Under the pieces are notes generated by a model. That model made no database searches, was not told the origin of the DNA, and saw only the letters and a program-made list of their open reading frames with translations. The position numbers and the translations under genes were made by a program. Positions 62,538 to 64,000 of a stretch of DNA of 64,000 nucleotides are shown here, in pieces. Location: NCBI GenBank assembly GCA_963853835.1, contig OY970822.1, positions 14,633,501 to 14,697,500 on the forward strand, read 5' to 3'. Position 1 is the stretch's first letter, and every line of letters starts with the position of its first letter. This DNA is from Calendula officinalis. Lineage: Eukaryota; Streptophyta; Magnoliopsida; Asterales; Asteraceae.

Positions 62538-63083
62538 CTTGGTCACCCCATACCGTTGCAAGTGGCAACAGATACTATACTCAACTCGTTGTCTGATGAC
62601 TACAAGTCTTTTGTGGTCAACTACAACATGCATAATATGGAGAAATCCATTGTTGAGCTACATTCCATGCTCAAGATAGCTGAGTTGAGTTTGGGGACCA
62701 AATCTAAGGACGTTCTCTTGATTGGTAATAGCGGTGGCGGTGGGAAGAAGAGAAAGGGGCATGGTGGTAAAGGAAAGGGTAAAACCTATCCTAACCAAGG
62801 AGTGCCAAATGGTAAAGGTGTCAAACAAAAGGTCAAGAAGGTTAAGCCTAACCCTGCGAGGACCGAGAACCGGTGCTTCAAGTGTGGTGAGGCTGGGCAT
62901 TGGAAAAGGAATTGTCCAAAAGGTGCAAGTGGTAGTGGAGGAAACGCAAGTTCCTCAGGTAACACAACCACACTTCTTAATCACTTTAAGATACTTGTAA
63001 AGTACATTACGAGTAATCTAACTTTTGCAATCGTTTATTGCAGGAGGAGATGGAAAGTGATAGTGACCGGCATGAGATGGTGA
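62538..63083 (+). pseudogene. copia-2 gag, C-terminal part with zinc knuckle
   Basis: After the target duplication (62538-62542) the gag frame continues without a stop. It contains NSLSDDYKSFVVNYN, a basic Gly/Lys-rich linker and the CCHC knuckle CFKCGEAGHWKRNCP (62876-62920), and closes at 63083. The last about 40 codons, from 62959, do not look like gag and coincide with an intron-like segment. No protease motif follows. Confidence 0.85.
62959..63043 (+). other. Intron-like segment just after the copia-2 zinc knuckle
   Basis: CAG|GTAACA at 62958/62959 and TTATTGCAG at 63043 bound an 85-base AT-rich segment. Splicing would put a stop codon five codons after the junction. No transcript evidence; splice-site calls are by eye. 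Confidence 0.4.
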
Positions 63084-64000
63084 TGATCCCACGAGCACCA
63101 AGTTTTTATAATTCAGTATTTTGTGGATTCGTTTTAAACAATTTTTGTTTATTGTTTTTGGATAATTTTATTTTATGTTAAAAGAAGTTTTATTTTGGTT
63201 TTAAATAAATTTCGAATCCATGGTTGAATTATATTGTGTGCATGTGTGATAATTATACTAGTAAAGGTTTATGACTAGATTGTAAGTCAAGTTTTGATTT
63301 ACTTATATTTCATGTTTTATATATTTGTTTGATTGTTGTATAAATAATGTCTTGATAGCTCAAGGTATTTAGATGCTAGTAATTAGAAAGTTTTTCTAAT
63401 GAAAGTGTTTAAGAGTTTTATGGAAGCATAAGGTTCAAGAGTTATTGAACTTAGTTAAAAACATCTTAAGTAATAGTCATTACTTATGATAGAAAGTTTT
63501 AAAGTATTAGTATTAATATAGTACGATTATATTGGATATAATCAAGATAGACTTTAAGAGTATTATTACAAGTCTTTTATACTTGCAGTAAAGGTTTTAA
63601 TGAAGTCATAATTCCCTAGTAGGAATAATTGGATATTCGTATAATCCAAGTAAAATGACTTAGACATTAAACGAATCTTAAAAGGGACAAACTATATTAA
63701 AAGTATTTAAGAATTAAAAGGTATTATTGCAAGTCTTTTATACTTGTAATAAATACAATATTTAATCAAGTCATAATTCCCTGATAGGAATAATGGATAT
63801 TTGACAAATCCAAGTGATGACTTTGGCATTAAATAAGATTCTTAAAAGAATACTAATGTGTTTTAAGAATTGGAAGTATCATTTCAAGTGTTTCATACTT
63901 GTTAGATACAGTAGTCAATAAAGATCATAATTCCCTAAATAGGAATGTTGGATATTCGCAAATCCGAAGGATGATCTTAATTATAGAATTCTTAAAAGAT
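63084..64000 (+). other. Non-coding AT-rich region after copia-2 gag, with tandem repeats
   Basis: No frame for protease or polymerase. From 63560 to the window end there are diverged repeats of about 155-161 bp (starts near 63560, 63721, 63876), each with a TATT(A)TTnCAAGTCTTTTATACTTG-like start and a TCATAATTCCCT core. Confidence 0.6.

Larger units (their letters stand above)
49996..64000 (+). mobile_element. Second Ty1/copia-type element (copia-2), interrupted and running off the window
   Basis: A 5' LTR (to 51076), a primer-binding site, a 2.5-kb leader and a copia-type gag are present. The gag is split by the inserted element at 54074-62537. No protease, integrase or RT frame follows the gag in the 0.9 kb that remain, unlike ordinary copia elements where pol follows at once. 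The 3' LTR would be outside the window. The left edge is approximate. Confidence 0.75.

Noticed and set aside
1..64000. CRISPR arrays, operons, bacterial-type promoters or rRNA
   Set aside because: The window is plant nuclear DNA with spliced genes; none of these structures was seen.

Overview
The window is nuclear DNA of a flowering plant, most likely a eudicot. The genes have many short exons with GT..AG introns and AT-rich intergenic DNA, and the families present are plant ones: a DUF26 receptor kinase, a chloroplast-type NADP isocitrate dehydrogenase, a CPYC glutaredoxin and a MER3-type meiotic helicase. About half of the window is transposable-element sequence. I cannot name the species from sequence alone.

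Layout. 1-1272: 3' tail and 3' LTR of a Ty1/copia element that enters from outside. ~1733-7375: an almost full-length L1-type LINE on the minus strand, broken by a few stops and frameshifts. 7.4-9.3 kb: intergenic DNA with a Stowaway MITE and other small repeats. 9.77-12.54 kb: an eight-coding-exon plus-strand gene for a multi-span membrane protein. 13.1-13.5 kb: a Mutator-type MITE with a 9-bp target duplication. 14.36-15.52 kb (minus): a CPYC glutaredoxin in four exons. 16.5-16.7 kb: a tRNA-derived SINE with its target duplication. 16.94-20.34 kb (minus): NADP-isocitrate dehydrogenase in 15 exons. 20.4-25.1 kb: repeat-rich DNA with two PIF/Harbinger MITEs; the second ends about 170 bp before the start codon of the next gene. 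25.31-29.36 kb (plus): a cysteine-rich receptor-like kinase in six exons. 29.4-34.6 kb: intergenic DNA with two hAT-type repeats and a tandem SINE-like pair. 34.61-41.45 kb (minus): the MER3/HFM1 crossover helicase in 26 coding exons.

From 44.1 kb to the end is a retrotransposon nest three layers deep. A decayed Ty1/copia element (copia-1, 44141 to about 49995) breaks off inside its RNase H region, where a second copia-type element (copia-2) begins. Copia-2 has an unusually long leader and a gag gene, and the gag is split at 54073/62538 by a complete 8.46-kb LTR element. That element has two 2.76-kb LTRs that are nearly identical, a 5-bp target duplication, and an internal region holding only the decayed remains of a Ty3/gypsy-type gag. 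It is therefore a non-autonomous, LARD-like derivative, and the youngest of the three layers. No polymerase gene follows the copia-2 gag in the remaining 0.9 kb, so copia-2 may itself be a gag-only element.

The host genes are functionally unrelated (redox, carbon/NADPH metabolism, receptor signalling, meiotic recombination) and do not form a pathway cluster. The exon models for four genes were joined by hand from splice signals, and all four keep an open frame to the stop. The parts most worth a second look are the nested element, the possible gag-only copia with an intron-like segment after gag, and the MITE in the kinase promoter.
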